A DNA stretch of 64,000 bases from Coix lacryma-jobi var. lacryma-jobi (GCA_009763385.1 CM019823.1:48377528-48441527), one strand, 5' to 3'. Shown: positions 35,370-46,834, counted from the stretch's first letter. Made by a program: numbers and translations. The notes: generated by a model not told the origin, from the sequence alone.

Positions 35370-36480
35370 GGAGCTCTTAAAAATATCTCTAGTAATGCTG
35401 CCCAAAGTAAGCCTCTTATTGTTTCGAATAGCCACCTATGTTAATACTATTTTTTATTGTTTTCTTCAATGAAACTACCTAAAACAGACCTCCCAAATCC
35501 ATCCTAGTAGAGAATGATATATAGGGCCCATATATCATCGTCTTCCTCCTATCGCCATTGAAAAACTAAGTCATACCAAGCGCTCTTGGAAGAGGGGCCA
35601 CCAGTGGGGCGTCCACCACTGGGAAGGGCAAAAGGAAACCAATAGAACACTCCTTGCAAGCTCGACATGGCCTCCGACAGAAGGAGCAAAGTCAAAAGGG
35701 AGGCGGTAGTGGGAGGTTGGGATGCGACAGGGGGAAGATGTGATGACGCTAGAAAGAGAATGACATGTGGAAACCACATGTCATCCTCTTCCTCGCCTAT
35801 CGCATTGAAAATCTAGGCCATCTTGAGCGCTCACGAGAGAGGCCTGCCATTGGGTGTCTACCATCACAGAAGAGCCAGAGGAAGCTAGTGGAGCGCTCCC
35901 TTGAGAGCTCGCCATGACCCCTGATAGGAGCAGGGGCCAAAGAGAGGCGACGATTCTCGCTATGGTCCTGATAGAAGCAAAGACCAAAGGGAGGCGACGG
36001 GGCAGAAAAAGTGACAGTGCCGGCAGGGAGGAGGCGCGATTGGCCAGTGACAACGGCCCCTGGGCATCATGAGCAAGGAGGTGGCTCCCCTTGGCAATTG
36101 ATAGCGTGGAAGGACAGATCAGGCGCACAAACAATCGCTTGGGGGAAGAAATAGACTGAACGTGTGGAAGGACAGATCGAGTGCATAAACAATCGCTTGG
36201 AGAAAGAAATAGACTGAACGCGAATAGATGACAAAGTAGGAGAGGAAATAGACGATACATGAATAGGTAACGAAGTAGTGGATGGGCAACAGGAATAATG
36301 AATAAGTGACCGAGTAGAGGACCACAGGAATAAACGGTGGAAAGAAGAAAATAGGAGGCCAAAAATTTTGGAAGACGTATTAGAATCCTAAAAATTGGGA
36401 TTTTAGCCTCCACCACCCTAATTAGGAATAGAAGTCCATTTGGGTAGTGTTGGCATGTTGCTGAACATACTTTTAACATA
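35370..36480. mobile_element. Possible non-autonomous DNA transposon with internal duplications
   Basis: Weak inverted ends (AATGCTGCCCAAAGTAAGCCTC and GAAGTCCATTTGGGTAGTGTT) enclose about 1.1 kb. Inside, a degenerate ~230-bp duplication (35555-35780 versus 35795-36000) and a 58-bp tandem repeat (36113-36170 and 36171-36225) are visible. No transposase is present. Confidence 0.4.
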
Positions 36481-36487
36481 CTTTTAC

Positions 36488-36842
36488 CGTGTGTTTGGTT
36501 CCTGGGTCGAACCGAGTGATGCTAGTGTTTGGTTTGTAGGTTTCTAAAACTGGGTCAACCTGAGACGAAATACTCTCTTTAGATACGGATTCAGCTCATC
36601 CCTCCAAATCAAGAGGACCATGTGGGTTGAAGTGGATTAAGAAAGAAGACAAGAAACACCGACGAATAGAGCGCACATGTCAATGACCCAACCCACTTCC
36701 ATATTCTCCAACCAAACATAAAACTGAAATCGATCCAACCTCCTAACCAAATAACCTCCTAACCAAATAAGAGATGGTCCCAACCCACAAAAAAACTGTA
36801 TTAGATCCAATCCATCCCACATCATCCCCAAACCAAACACAC
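36488..36842. mobile_element. hAT-like MITE
   Basis: GTGTGTTTGGTTCCTGGGTC at the left and CCCAAACCAAACACAC at the right are inverted repeats of the type seen in many grass hAT-derived MITEs. Confidence 0.55.
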
Positions 36843-36920
36843 CAAATAAGAGATGGTCCCAACCCAAAAAAAAAATTGTATTAGATCCAATCCATCCCAC
36901 ATCATCCCCAAACCAAATAC
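36767..36920. repeat. 78-bp tandem duplication at the MITE right end
   Basis: The unit AAATAAGAGATGGTCCCAACC...CCCAAACCAAA occurs twice, at about 36767 and 36845, with few differences, duplicating the element's right terminus. Confidence 0.75.
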
Positions 36921-37019
36921 ACGTACCAAATCATATCGGCACAAGGTCGGCACAAGGTCACAAGGTTGCTGACCGAGATTATAGAATTGGTCCAGGCAAA
37001 CAGGCATCTAGATACACAT

Positions 37020-37567
37020 GCGTCAAAGATTAAAAAAAAAAGAAGGCACACAACATGGCTGCAATGAGCCACTTCACTTTAACTTATCAACGCTTAATTC
37101 ATGCTTATCAACCATGGTACAGTATTTTTCTCACAAAAAAAACAGCATCAGCAGCAATAAATCCTGTCGAATAGAACCAATGTTCCTCAGGACTTAACTC
37201 TCCATGAGCCATTGTCAGATAAATGATGTTTAAACGAAGAACCGATTCTTTACAGCTTGAAGAATACAATGTGTGGAATTGACAATTGTCAAGAGCACAG
37301 CGAAACACTTGCAGGAACCAATTTCCTTTTTAAGAATATTTCCATATATGCTAAAGGAACCTAAATAATGAAAGAATTGAACTGGTTGAGAAACCGATTT
37401 AACACAAGAACAAATAAAGTGGGGTTGAAAAAGTATCAAAATGTGGTAGCCTCTTAGAAAATGCCAAATCAAAAATATTTTGGCTTGACTCCTCCAAATA
37501 GCCGACTTATTTGGTTAGCATTATATATCTTGCTAATATTTATAATTGTGGTTCTTCTCGAGACCCA
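37020..37567. other. 3' flank of the trehalose phosphatase gene
   Basis: AT-rich sequence, probably 3' UTR and intergenic DNA for the minus-strand gene ending at 37568. No other gene is seen. Confidence 0.4.
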
Positions 37568-38070
37568 TCAAGTGGACTGCTCCTTCCATGCTGCCAACAT
37601 TCTCAGAAATTCCATCACCTATATGCATCAAGAAGAGTGTTTCAATTCTCTTAAGTTGCAAAACCCAACACATACTAAAACATTCATAAGTTTCCAATTT
37701 TCCTTTGGAACCAAGAAATATTCAAAGACGAATGTTTGTTGTGGTTGCTGCAGTGCTATAAGTTACCTCAGCTGGATCCCTCAAGGAGTAGAAGGCATCA
37801 CTCTCTTTGGGTATAGATGACACCAAAATCCCAAAGCCACGGTCGCTTGCCTTCAGAACCTATTTGAACCAAGAGTAAATTATGTGTAATGAATGGAAAT
37901 ATATGCTTTAGAAGTCCATCCAAGAAAACTAGGCATACTTTGAATGCATCTTCATCTGTTCTGTCATCTCCAACATAGATAGGGAGAACATCTTCACTCT
38001 CATTGAGCCCAAGCGATTCAAGTAAAAACTCCACAGCTTTACCTTTGTTCCAATCAATTATAGGACGGAC

Positions 38071-38542
38071 TGATAAACACACAAGATCCCTAGCAGCCGG
38101 ATCTAGAGGGGAACAAAAGAGACAGAGAAACACGGATCCTAATACGAACTATTAGAACAGAGAGAGAGAGCGAGAGATCGCAGACCGAGTGAGTCCATCG
38201 GTGTAGCAGTGGAGCTCCCGCCGGCCATGGAGTTCGCTGGCGTCCCTTGGTCGCCGGCGATGTTGGTCGGAGTCGAGGATGACATGTTGCAGAAGGCGGT
38301 GAAGGACGTCGATGAGCAATCCCGCCGCTGGCAGCGCACCCACGAGATCGGCTAGGGTTAGGATGTCGGTGGGGAACTGGCGGCTGGTGAACCTCGTACC
38401 GAGTGCCGTGGCCCCCACCTTTCCTTTATAGCGCTGGGCGACGGGGGCCCACCAACCATGGGGTTGGGCGCCCCCGATCAGGGCGCGGATGAGAGGGCCC
38501 GTTAGGCCGTTGGGCCTAACGGGAGGAGATCACATTCCAACA
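38071..38542 (-). repeat. 3' LTR of the young copia element (472 bp)
   Basis: It carries an extra 21 bp (around 38149-38170, ACTATTAGAACAGAGAGAGAG) compared with the 5' LTR. The polypurine tract next to it reads CAAGGGGGAGAA on the minus strand (38543-38556). Confidence 0.95.
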
Positions 38543-38768
38543 TTCTCCCCCTTGATCTCTCATCATTCATTCATTCACCAACTTCATATTCGACATTTCA
38601 AAAAATTCAAATTTTTAATCTTTCTAAAACGTTTCATTCCATCACAGGCGAATGCATCGAGCATGTCTCATCGTCACAGCCATTAGTGCCGTTAGACTAA
38701 CAGTCACGACACACCTTTCTGTTTTGAAACGAAACTTCATTTTCTTCTAGGCCCTTCATGTTCGGGAA

Positions 38769-41700
38769 TCATAGGCTCTCCCTTAAACCCATGCCGGCTA
38801 AGTGTCCTCTAAAGACACTGGGTGGAAGGCCTTTTGTGAGCGGATCCGCTAGCATCTTTTCAGTTCGTATGTGCTCAAGATTTATGATATGATCCCGAAC
38901 TTTATCTTTCACAACATAATACTTAATGTCAATGTGTTTGACAGCACCACTTGACCTATTGTTGTGAGCATATTCCACAGCTGGGTTGTTATCACAATAC
39001 AACCTCAGTGGTTCATGTATTCTTTCTATTACTTTCAATCCGAGTATAAATTTCTTTAACCAATTCACCTGCCCCCGTGGCCTCATAACAAGCTACAAAC
39101 TCGGCATACATAGTCGAGGATGTAGTCACAGTTTGTTTGGAGCTTTTCCACGATATAGCTCCTCCAGCGAGAGTAAATATGTATCCTGACGTGGACTTTC
39201 TTTCATCTCCCGCATAATCAAAATCTGAATATCCCTCTATGACGAGAGAATCTGATCTTTCATATGTCAACATGAGACCTTTCGTACCTTGCAAAAAACG
39301 CAAGACTTTCTTCACTAATTTCCAATGTTCAATTCCTGGATTCTTTTGATATCTGCCAAGCAACCCGGTCACAAAAGCGAGGTCAGGGCGAGTACACACT
39401 TGAGCATATTGCAAACTTCCAACTGCCGAAGCATACGGTACCGCTTTCATTTGTTCGATTTCATATTGATTCTTGGGACACTGATGTTCCCCATATCTAT
39501 CGCCCTTGACTATGGGAGCAGGTGATGGACTGCACGCATGCATACTGAATTTCTTCAAAACCTTTTCAATGTATGCCTTCTGTGATAGTCCTAAGACCCC
39601 TTTTCTTCTATCTCGGTGAATTTCAATTCCCAAGACGAATGAAGCTTCACCAAGATCTTTCATATCAAAATTCGAGGACAAGAATTTCTTTGTTTCAATT
39701 AGTAGATTGACATCACTACTAGCAAGTAGGATATCATCCACATATAGTATCAAGAATATGCATTTCCCATTCTTGAATTTCATATAGACACAATTGTCCT
39801 CGACATTTTCCTTAAACCCAAAACATTTTATCGTTCTATCAAACTTCAAGTACCACTGCCTTGAAGCTTGTTTCAATCCGTAGATTGATCTTTTCAGACG
39901 ACATCCCATGTTTTCTTTTCCGTTTACGACAAAACCTTTCGGTTGTGCCATGTAAACGTTTTCTTCTAAATCCCCATTCAGGAATGCTGTCTTTACATCC
40001 ATCTGGTGTAATTCTAAATCATAGTGAGCCACAAGTGCCATGATGATTCTGAAGGAATCTTTACATGAAACCGGGGAAAAGGTTTCATTGTAATCAATCC
40101 CTTCTCGTTGCGTAAAGCCTTTAGCCACAAGTCGCGCTTTAAACCTTTCAACTTTCCCTTGGGAGTCATATTTAGTTTTGTAGACCCATTTACAGCCTAC
40201 CGTTTTGGCTCCTTTAGGAATGTTTTCTAATCCCCAAACTTTGTTGGTACTCATTGATTTCATCTCATCTTCCATGGCTTCAAACCACTTGGATGAGTAA
40301 TCGCTTCTCATGGCTTCTTCAAAAGTTCTTGGGTCATCTTCCATACGAAATTCTTCAGCGTCGTAAACTTCATAATCGTCTGGAATAGCTGACCTTCTAG
40401 TTCTTTGAGACCTTCTAGAGGCCTCCGGCACTTGTTCCACAACGGGCTGTTGTTGTTCTTCCTCGTATGTGACAATCGGTTCTATAGGATCCTGTTGGAC
40501 AGGTTCCACATTTTCATTTATTGTCACCACGGGAGAATTAGCAACAGGTGTTGTCACCACAGCGTCCTGGACTGTTGGTGCAACAACAACAGGTAACGTA
40601 AAGAAAGGTTCTTGAACCATCGGAGTGGGTACATATACCCGCTTCTCCTGAAGGTTAATTTCACGCGTTACCATGCTCCCCCTGATCATGTCATTCTCCA
40701 AGAATACAGCATGCCTAGTTTCAACGAATTTCGTATGTCTGTCAGGACAATAAAATCGATATCCTTTCGATCTTTCAGGATAACCAATAAGGTGGCAGCT
40801 GACTGTCTTGGAGTCTAACTTTCCAATATTTGGGTTAAAAACTTTCGCCTCAGCTGGACAACCCCACACACGCAAGTGGTTAAGTGAGGGTTTTCTTCCT
40901 GTCCATAATTCATATGGTGTTTTCGGCACCGATTTACTTGGTACTCGATTAAGTATGTGAATGACGGTTTTCAGTGCCTCCATCCATAGACTAATCGGTA
41001 GCGTAGAGTAACTTATCATGCTTCTCACCATATCCATTAAGGTACGGTTTCTTCTTTCAGCTACTCCATTCTGCTGAGGTTCCCCTGGTGTGGAATACTG
41101 AGCAACTATGCCATTTTCCTGTAGAAACCTTGCAAAAGGTCCAGGAATTTGGCCATACGGGGTATGTCGCCCATAGTACTCTCCACCACGGTCTGATCGT
41201 ACTACTTTGATCTTCAAATCATGCTGATTTTTAACTTCAGCTTTAAATATTCTAAATTTATCCAATGCTTCCGATCTTTCTTTAATTGGATAAATGTAGC
41301 CATAACGGGAATAGTCATCCGTGAAAGTTATAAACGAGTCATAACCATCCACGCTTTTCACAGGGAACGGACCACAAATGTCCGTGTGAATTATTTCTAG
41401 AATTCCCGTGCTTTGTTTGGCATCTTTCTTAATTTTCTTAACATATTTTCCTTTAATGCAATCAATGCATTGTTCTAATTCTGAAAATTCTAAATGCGGA
41501 AGAATTGATTCATTAACCAAACGTTCTATTCTCCCCCTCGAAATGTGGCCTAAGCGACAGTGCCACAATTTCGAAGAGTTGCAATCGATTCTCTTCCGCT
41601 TCTTATTCGTAGATTGGGAGTCATTCACATTCAAATTACATACATGATTCACATTCCCATCACATACATGATTCAAATTTTCAGCGAGAGATAATAAATA

Positions 41701-41950
41701 AAGCTTGTCTTGTCGGAAGGCAAGACCAACACTTTCATTACTAAAAAATATCTCGCATCTGCCATTTCCAAAATGGCATTCAAATCCATCATCATCGAGT
41801 TTTGATACACTTATTAAGTTTCGACGCAAAGAAGGAACATAAAGTACATCATATAGAATAAGAGAAAAGCCATTCTTCAATGTTAGTGAAAAATTTCTCA
41901 TAGCTTCAACATCGGCTTGTACTCCATTTGCTACTTTAATTGTTCTTTCT
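38769..41950 (-). pseudogene. Copia pol: integrase, RT, RNase H (frameshifted)
   Basis: The main frame runs about 41950-39013 and the last part continues in another frame, 39086-38769. Order: GAG-pre-integrase with DVLYVPSLRRNLISVSKL, zinc-binding HCRLGH...CIDCIKGK, integrase core D (HTDICGPF), D (VVRSDRGGEY), E (NGVAERRNRT), RT with MDVKTAFLNGDLEE and YVDDILLASS, RNase H with SDFDYAGDERKSTSGY and, after the shift, HIDIKYYVVKD and ADPLTKGL. The shift is near 39075, where a run of five G replaces the four expected for EATGQVNW. No aspartic protease DSG/DTG motif exists between gag and this frame. Without trans-acting help the element cannot complete its cycle. Confidence 0.92.
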
Positions 41951-42928
41951 CCTCTTTGCAGAGTGGTCCTCCCACTTAAGCCCTTTCTTCATCAACCATT
42001 TCATGAAGTCAGGACAATCTTTCTTGTAGTGCCCCCTTTTGAAGCAATACTTGCACTGATCTTTCTCAGCATTGCCATAAGGGTTGTCCTGCTGGTTCTT
42101 ATTCTGGTTTTCAGGATTCTGAGGGTTCTGAGGAACCTGAGGGGCCTTTTCATGTGCCTTGGAGGTAGAGCCTTTCTCCCACTGGGACTTGCCCTGTGGT
42201 CTGAAGTTCTTATTTCGAAAGTTTCTTTTCTTATTGTCCTTCACATAGTAAGCAGAGTCACCATATGAGGACTTAACCCGCTCTTCCTCCTGAACGCACA
42301 TGGCAATGAGCTTTTCAATATTCCATTTTTCAGGCTGCATGTTATAGTTCACAATAAAAGTTTCATATTCCCTCGGTAAAGAGTGGAAAACCAAATGGAG
42401 TAGGAATTGGTCATTGACCACTACATCCATTGGCGTCAACTTAGCCTGAATGGAGCTCATTTTCACAATGTGATCCCTAATGCTACCACCATTGTATTTC
42501 ATAGTGACCAATTCCTTGATCAATGTGCTTGCTGTGGCCTTTGCAGACCCAGTAAACTGGTTCTTAACCCTTTCCAGGTATTCAATGGCAGTTGTACATT
42601 CTGGGATCGACCCCCTTATGGGTTCTTCAATCGTGGCCTTAGCCACCATCAAGCACTTGCGATTGGAGAGTGTCCATCGTCTGTGTTCGAGATCATATTT
42701 CATCCTGATTTCAGCATGATTTCTTTGCCGAGCAAGAAAATCAGCATCAGTTTCATCGGCTCCCCTCACCGGGTCCTGTGGGACAATAGGACACGGTGTG
42801 GTGATTGCCATATCAATCTCTCCGAGCGCAAGCTCCAGTTCATATTTCTCCCGCCAGACCCGATAGTTAGTCCCATTGAGCGGCGGAATGTTATTGACAT
42901 TCAACAGAGTCTTTCCTTCTGAAACCAT
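41936..42928 (-). CDS. Copia Gag (UBN2-type) with CCHC zinc knuckle
   Basis: The ATG at 42926-42928 gives MVSEGKTLLNVNNIPPLNG. The ORF has 330 codons. The N-terminal and central parts match copia Gag (NYRVWREKYELELALGEID, TLIKELVTMKYNGG, FLLHLVFHSLPREYETF), which forms the particle shell. The C-terminus has CKYCFKRGHYKKDC, a CCHC RNA-binding knuckle. It stops at 41936 in a different frame from pol. In related elements Gag continues into protease; here the junction seems to be a deletion that also removed the protease site. Confidence 0.92.
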   Translation of the reverse strand: MVSEGKTLLNVNNIPPLNGTNYRVWREKYELELALGEIDMAITTPCPIVPQDPVRGADETDADFLARQRNHAEIRMKYDLEHRRWTLSNRKCLMVAKATIEEPIRGSIPECTTAIEYLERVKNQFTGSAKATASTLIKELVTMKYNGGSIRDHIVKMSSIQAKLTPMDVVVNDQFLLHLVFHSLPREYETFIVNYNMQPEKWNIEKLIAMCVQEEERVKSSYGDSAYYVKDNKKRNFRNKNFRPQGKSQWEKGSTSKAHEKAPQVPQNPQNPENQNKNQQDNPYGNAEKDQCKYCFKRGHYKKDCPDFMKWLMKKGLKWEDHSAKRRKNN

Positions 42929-44271
42929 TTCAAAGAAAAATAAGAACTTTTACGTATGAAAATTGCATGCCTTATTTCAACGTTGGTCAAAATTAAAACA
43001 TACAATATTCATTTATACAAAAAAAAATTCAACATCACCGTTGGGCAGAAGTAGAATTAATGTACAATTCCATATGAACAAAAATATTATAATATTGTTA
43101 TTAACAACGTTGGTCAGAAAATAACAACATCATAATAATATCAAAATCAGAAATATTCATTTTTCATAATTAAACTCTCCCGTTGGTTCGAATTTAATAA
43201 TGAAAACAATAAATCATAATACGCAGCGGAAACAGATAAAATTCATTTCGTAATAATTTTCCAGAAGCATATATCACATTTTCAGTTTTCTGGGTAAAGT
43301 CATCGTTGGATAAAGTTTACACAGAAAATTTGGTTCAAATTTCATTCAAATTCATTCAAATTTGCATTAAAACAGTTTCTGGAAAATTAAAACGAAATTC
43401 ATATTCATTTCACTGTGCAAAACGTGAATTTGGCCCGAAGGCCTGCGCTGGCCCGCCAGCGAGCGCGCGCTGTGCACAGCCCGCGAGCGCCTGCACTCGC
43501 TCTCGCGGCCCGGTTCGCGGCGGCCTTTAGCGCGGTCAGCAGAGCGACCCCCTGCGCCCAGGCCGCAACCTGGGCCTGGGCCGGGAAAGTGCTCATCCGC
43601 GCGCCCCCCTCCTGGGCCGTTTTCGGTCCGGCCGATCTCGGCCGTTGATCTTAATCGGATGGCCAGGAGGAACTCTCGGGCGAACAAAAACCCCATCCGG
43701 CCGCCTCCCCCTCAAACCCTAGGTTCATTTCATTCTTCTCTCCCCCCCGGCCGCCCCTTCTCCTCCTCGCGAGCGCACAGAGCAAGGCAGGAGTAGCAGC
43801 GGCGTCGGCGCTCCGGCCGAGCACGCGGAGGGACAGAGGCGCCCGCAGGGGCCCTCTCGTCGGCGAGTGCGTTCCCCAAGAGGGTGAGCGCACCGCCGCC
43901 GAGCGGCTCCCTGTCGGCGTCGATCCAAAGTCTCGCCGCCGGAGTTTCGTGTGGCGCGGTGGCGCCATCTCCGGCGAGGGAGTCCAGGTAGGTTCCCTAG
44001 GAACTCCATCCGACCAGTTTCAAACACTTAGGCGCTAGGGTTCAATATTTAGGGTTAGGGTTCAAAGTCGAAGTTCAATGATTCGGTTTTGTTCTTCCCG
44101 ATCTTAGATCGGTCGTTTCTACTCCGATTCGTCCTTCTCTGGTAGAGATTCAAGTTAGAGTTCGACGAGTTCGTTCCGATCAAAACAGATCGGTTGTTTT
44201 CGATTCGGTTTGATTCAATCCCGGTTTGAAATCGGTCGTTTTCCGATGTCCCCGATCTAGATCCACTGATC
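42929..44271 (-). other. Long leader of the copia element with a GC-rich block
   Basis: About 1.3 kb between the primer site and gag. The part next to gag (42930-43430) is AT-rich. The block 43437-44000 is very GC-rich and, read on the plus strand, looks like a plant gene promoter and 5' UTR: AAACCCTAG near 43725 and a CCAG|GTAGG donor near 43985. Element-native sequence is equally possible. Confidence 0.5.
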
Positions 44272-44289
44272 TAACCTGGATTTGATACC
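44272..44289 (-). other. Primer-binding site of the copia element
   Basis: Minus strand TGGTATCAAATCCAGGTT differs at two positions from the initiator tRNA-Met complement. It lies two bases from the 5' LTR. Confidence 0.85.
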
Positions 44290-44291
44290 AA

Positions 44292-44742
44292 TGATAAACA
44301 CACAAGATCCCTAGCAGCCGGATCTAGAGGGGAACAAAAGAGACAGAGAAACACGGATCCTAATACGAAGCGAGAGATCGCAGACCGAGTGAGTCCATCG
44401 GTGTAGCAGTGGAGCTCCCGCCGACCATGGAGTTCGCTGGCGTCCCTTGGTCGCCGGCGATGTTGGTCGGAGTCGAGGATGACATGTTGCAGAAGGCGGT
44501 GAAGGACGTCGATGAGCAATCCCGCCGCTGGCAGCGCACCCACGAGATCGGCTAGGGTTAGGATGTCGGTGGGGAACTGGCGGCTGGTGAACCTCGTACC
44601 GAGTGCCGTGGCCCCCACCTTTCCTTTATAGCGCTGGGCGACGGGGGCCCACCAACCATGAGGTTGGGCGCCCCCGATCAGGGCGCGGATGAGAGGGCCC
44701 GTTAGGCCGTTGGGCCTAACGGGAGGAGATCACATTCCAACA
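44292..44742 (-). repeat. 5' LTR of the young copia element (451 bp)
   Basis: Nearly identical to the LTR at 38071. Differences seen: the missing 21 bp, A for G in CCGACCATGG and A for G in CCATGAGG. The CGGAC duplication follows at 44743. Confidence 0.95.
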
Positions 44743-45419
44743 CGGACCTCAAAAACCTGAATTCAGGAGTGCGATCAAATATTAATAAAATTCAAACTGC
44801 TTAAAAGAAATATTTTGAGTCTTCTAACGGTGCATAATCCTCACCTTCCTCCCATGGGTTAGTCTTAGGCAAGGGTAATCTTCCAAAACAGCAGTCACAC
44901 GATGGAAAACCTTTTTATAATCCTGATGAAAAGCAAGAGTTTAAATGGTCCGGATTCAGCTCAAATAATCCCAATGCACATTTTCTGTATGAAATATAAA
45001 CACTAAGATATAGAACTATTACATCTTCTGCCACATTACGGTAATGTACAGACACGCAGAACTTGTTGTCTTCCATCCTTGCACCAGCAATGTCCTTAAC
45101 ACTCTCGCCAAGTTTTTCATACACCTGGATGTACACCACTGAGTTAGTCCAACCATATGATGGCAACTTAAACTCCAGAAGTCGATACAACATACCTCAG
45201 TGATCATGGGTAAAAACTCACTAGCAGGTTGGAACAGGTTGATTTCTTTACCCTATGAGGAGGAAAAGGAGATTCAGACTACAAAACGAAGTAAGGAATT
45301 TAAATTATGAGGGTAAAAGATCTAGAAAGTAGTCTCACATGAGCATCAGTGGATCGAATACATTCCACACCATTGGAGTAAGCAGTCATCCTAACAGGGC
45401 CCATTATGTCCATTCCATG

Positions 45420-45684
45420 GACATAATTGCGGATTAGGTCAGTAATCACCACGTATCGTGACAGGACTAATCGACTGGGACCACCGCGGCATCAATCAAT
45501 AGGGCTTGTACGTACAACAGATGGCCGCCTGGCCAGACTTGCAAGAAAGCCTCGGCGATGCGACATGCTGCTCGCAACGGCGGCAGTGAAAGACACAGCT
45601 CCCATCAACCCCAACCAACAAGAACAAAATACGTGGGGGGGCCCTCGAAGACGAGGCCAGAGCGGGGCAGTGCGGCAAAGATAG
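45420..45684. other. Sequence replacing the TPP 5' half
   Basis: Homology to TPP ends at about 45420. The next 265 bp show no domain and no transposon end; this is the breakpoint of a deletion or rearrangement. Confidence 0.4.
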
Positions 45685-45686
45685 TA

Positions 45687-45945
45687 CTCCCTCCATCCTA
45701 AATTATAAGTCATTCCAAGAATCTTGGAGAGTCAAAGTTTTTCAACTTTGACCAAATTTATATAATAAGATAATAATATTTATGATATCAACTAAGTGTA
45801 ATTAGATTCTTCATTAGTTATATTTTCATAATATATATATTTGATGTTATAAATCTTTGTATTTCTCTCTATAATTTTGGTCAAAGTTGAAAAACGTTGA
45901 CTCTCCAAGATTCTTGGAATGCCTTATAATTTGGAATGGAGGGAG
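45687..45945. mobile_element. Stowaway MITE, copy 1 (259 bp)
   Basis: CTCCCTCCATCC...GGAATGGAGGGAG with TA on both sides (45685-45686, 45946-45947). Long inverted ends include CATTCCAAGAATCTTGGAGAGTCAAAG. It shares family, length and nearly all sequence with the copy at 55418-55676, in opposite orientation. Confidence 0.9.
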
Positions 45946-45947
45946 TA

Positions 45948-46477
45948 TGCTTTTTATTTCCCTCCCAGTCGCGATACATCCAAAAAGAAGCCGGGGAAAA
46001 GGGCAAGAAAAACGTACGTCGAGTTGGACGAACCCCGGCTCGGCCGCAGCCCGCAGAGACCGACCCCCCGGCCCCCGCGAGGAAGAATCCCACACAGCCA
46101 ACCACCACGGCCAACACCCTTCCCCCTCTGCATCCCGCCCCACCTGCTTTCTCATGGTCGTGTTGTGGGAGGCTCGATTAAAAAACTCGCCTTTTGAGGC
46201 TCTTCGGATACAGATACCCCGTGGGGGCGACGGCCGTCGCCGTCGCATGGGGAGGCGGAGACGACAAGGGAGTACGCACAAATAACAATGCCGGAGAAAC
46301 CTTACCGGACGGAGGCGGCGGCGAGGTTACACCCAATGCCGGAGCCGGCGAGCCCCACGACGGGGCTTGGAAACGACCAGGCGAGAGGCGGCGACGGGGA
46401 GGGGATTTGGGATTGGGAGCCGAGCCGAGAGAGAAAGGAAGGGGAAGGGAGAGAGGGTTGGAAGTGGGCGCGTATCA
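45948..46477. other. GC-rich unassigned DNA
   Basis: A GC-rich stretch with several overlapping open frames in different phases but no recognised domain. A start-like ATG at 46288 (MPEKPYRTEAAA) could be an old first exon, but nothing supports it downstream. Confidence 0.35.
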
Positions 46478-46834
46478 GGGCAAGTACATTGCTACACGTT
46501 AGCTGTCTCGTACATCGTCTCATGCAGTGCCACGTAGGATTTTTGCTGATGTGGAGGAAAGAGAGAAGCGAAAGAGGAAGAGGTCGTTGTTTCGCGAAAC
46601 AACCACCTCGTGAGCTAAAATTTAGGACTATGAGACAACTATTCTGTCATTGTATGAGTTGTTGTTGTCATGCAACTCACAATTTATTTTTATTCTATCC
46701 ATAAATTAAGGAATTATGAGTTGCTACGAGACAACTTAAAAAATAAACTATTGTACATGTCGTCTACTAAGTCTTCTCAAAATTACGTGGCACTATATGA
46801 GACCACCTATGAGATAAGACGAATGTACTTGCGG
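46478..46834. mobile_element. Mutator-like MITE with long terminal inverted repeats
   Basis: GGGCAAGTACATTGCTACACG...GTGCCACGTAGG at the left is matched in reverse by CCACCTATGAG...GAATGTACTTGCGGGC at the right, giving inverted repeats of about 50-60 bp with a short AT-rich centre. Confidence 0.6.

Larger units (their letters stand above)
38071..44742 (-). mobile_element. Young Ty1/copia retrotransposon inserted in the TPP exon
   Basis: The element is 6672 bp with LTRs 38071-38542 (3') and 44292-44742 (5'), both running TGATAAACAC to CATTCCAACA on the plus strand. Target duplication CGGAC is present at 38066-38070 and 44743-44747. The LTRs differ by one 21-bp indel and, by my reading, two substitutions. 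Primer site and purine tract are present. Gag and most of pol are open, but protease is missing and RNase H is frameshifted. Confidence 0.96.
37568..45419 (-). pseudogene. Trehalose-6-phosphate phosphatase, 5'-truncated and split by a copia element
   Basis: Exons (minus): 45419-45339, 45252-45196, 45124-45023, 44922-44845, 44756-44743 joined to 38065-37939, 37859-37767, 37618-37568 (stop). Every junction is GT-AG and in frame. Landmarks: HGMDIMGPV, EINLFQPASEFLPMI, NKFCVSVHYRNV, VIEDYPCLRL-like region, the Lys of NKGKAVEFLL, and HAD motif GDDRTDEDAF. TPP dephosphorylates trehalose 6-phosphate to trehalose, in a signalling pathway for sugar status. The N-terminal half with the HAD nucleophile (DYDGT) is absent: homology ends abruptly near 45420 with no splice acceptor. 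The copia element at 38071-44742 lies inside the exon encoding VFEVRPIIDW and duplicates CGGAC. Not functional as seen. Confidence 0.92.

Noticed and set aside
38152..38418. Open frame in the copia LTR, repeated at 44271-44618
   Set aside because: It is LTR sequence repeated in both LTRs, no domain; not a gene.
43405..44027. Several open frames in the copia leader
   Set aside because: GC-rich overlapping frames on both strands without domains; treated as leader.
46288..46704. Possible first exon of TPP
   Set aside because: Wrong strand relative to the TPP exons and no HAD DYDGT motif.
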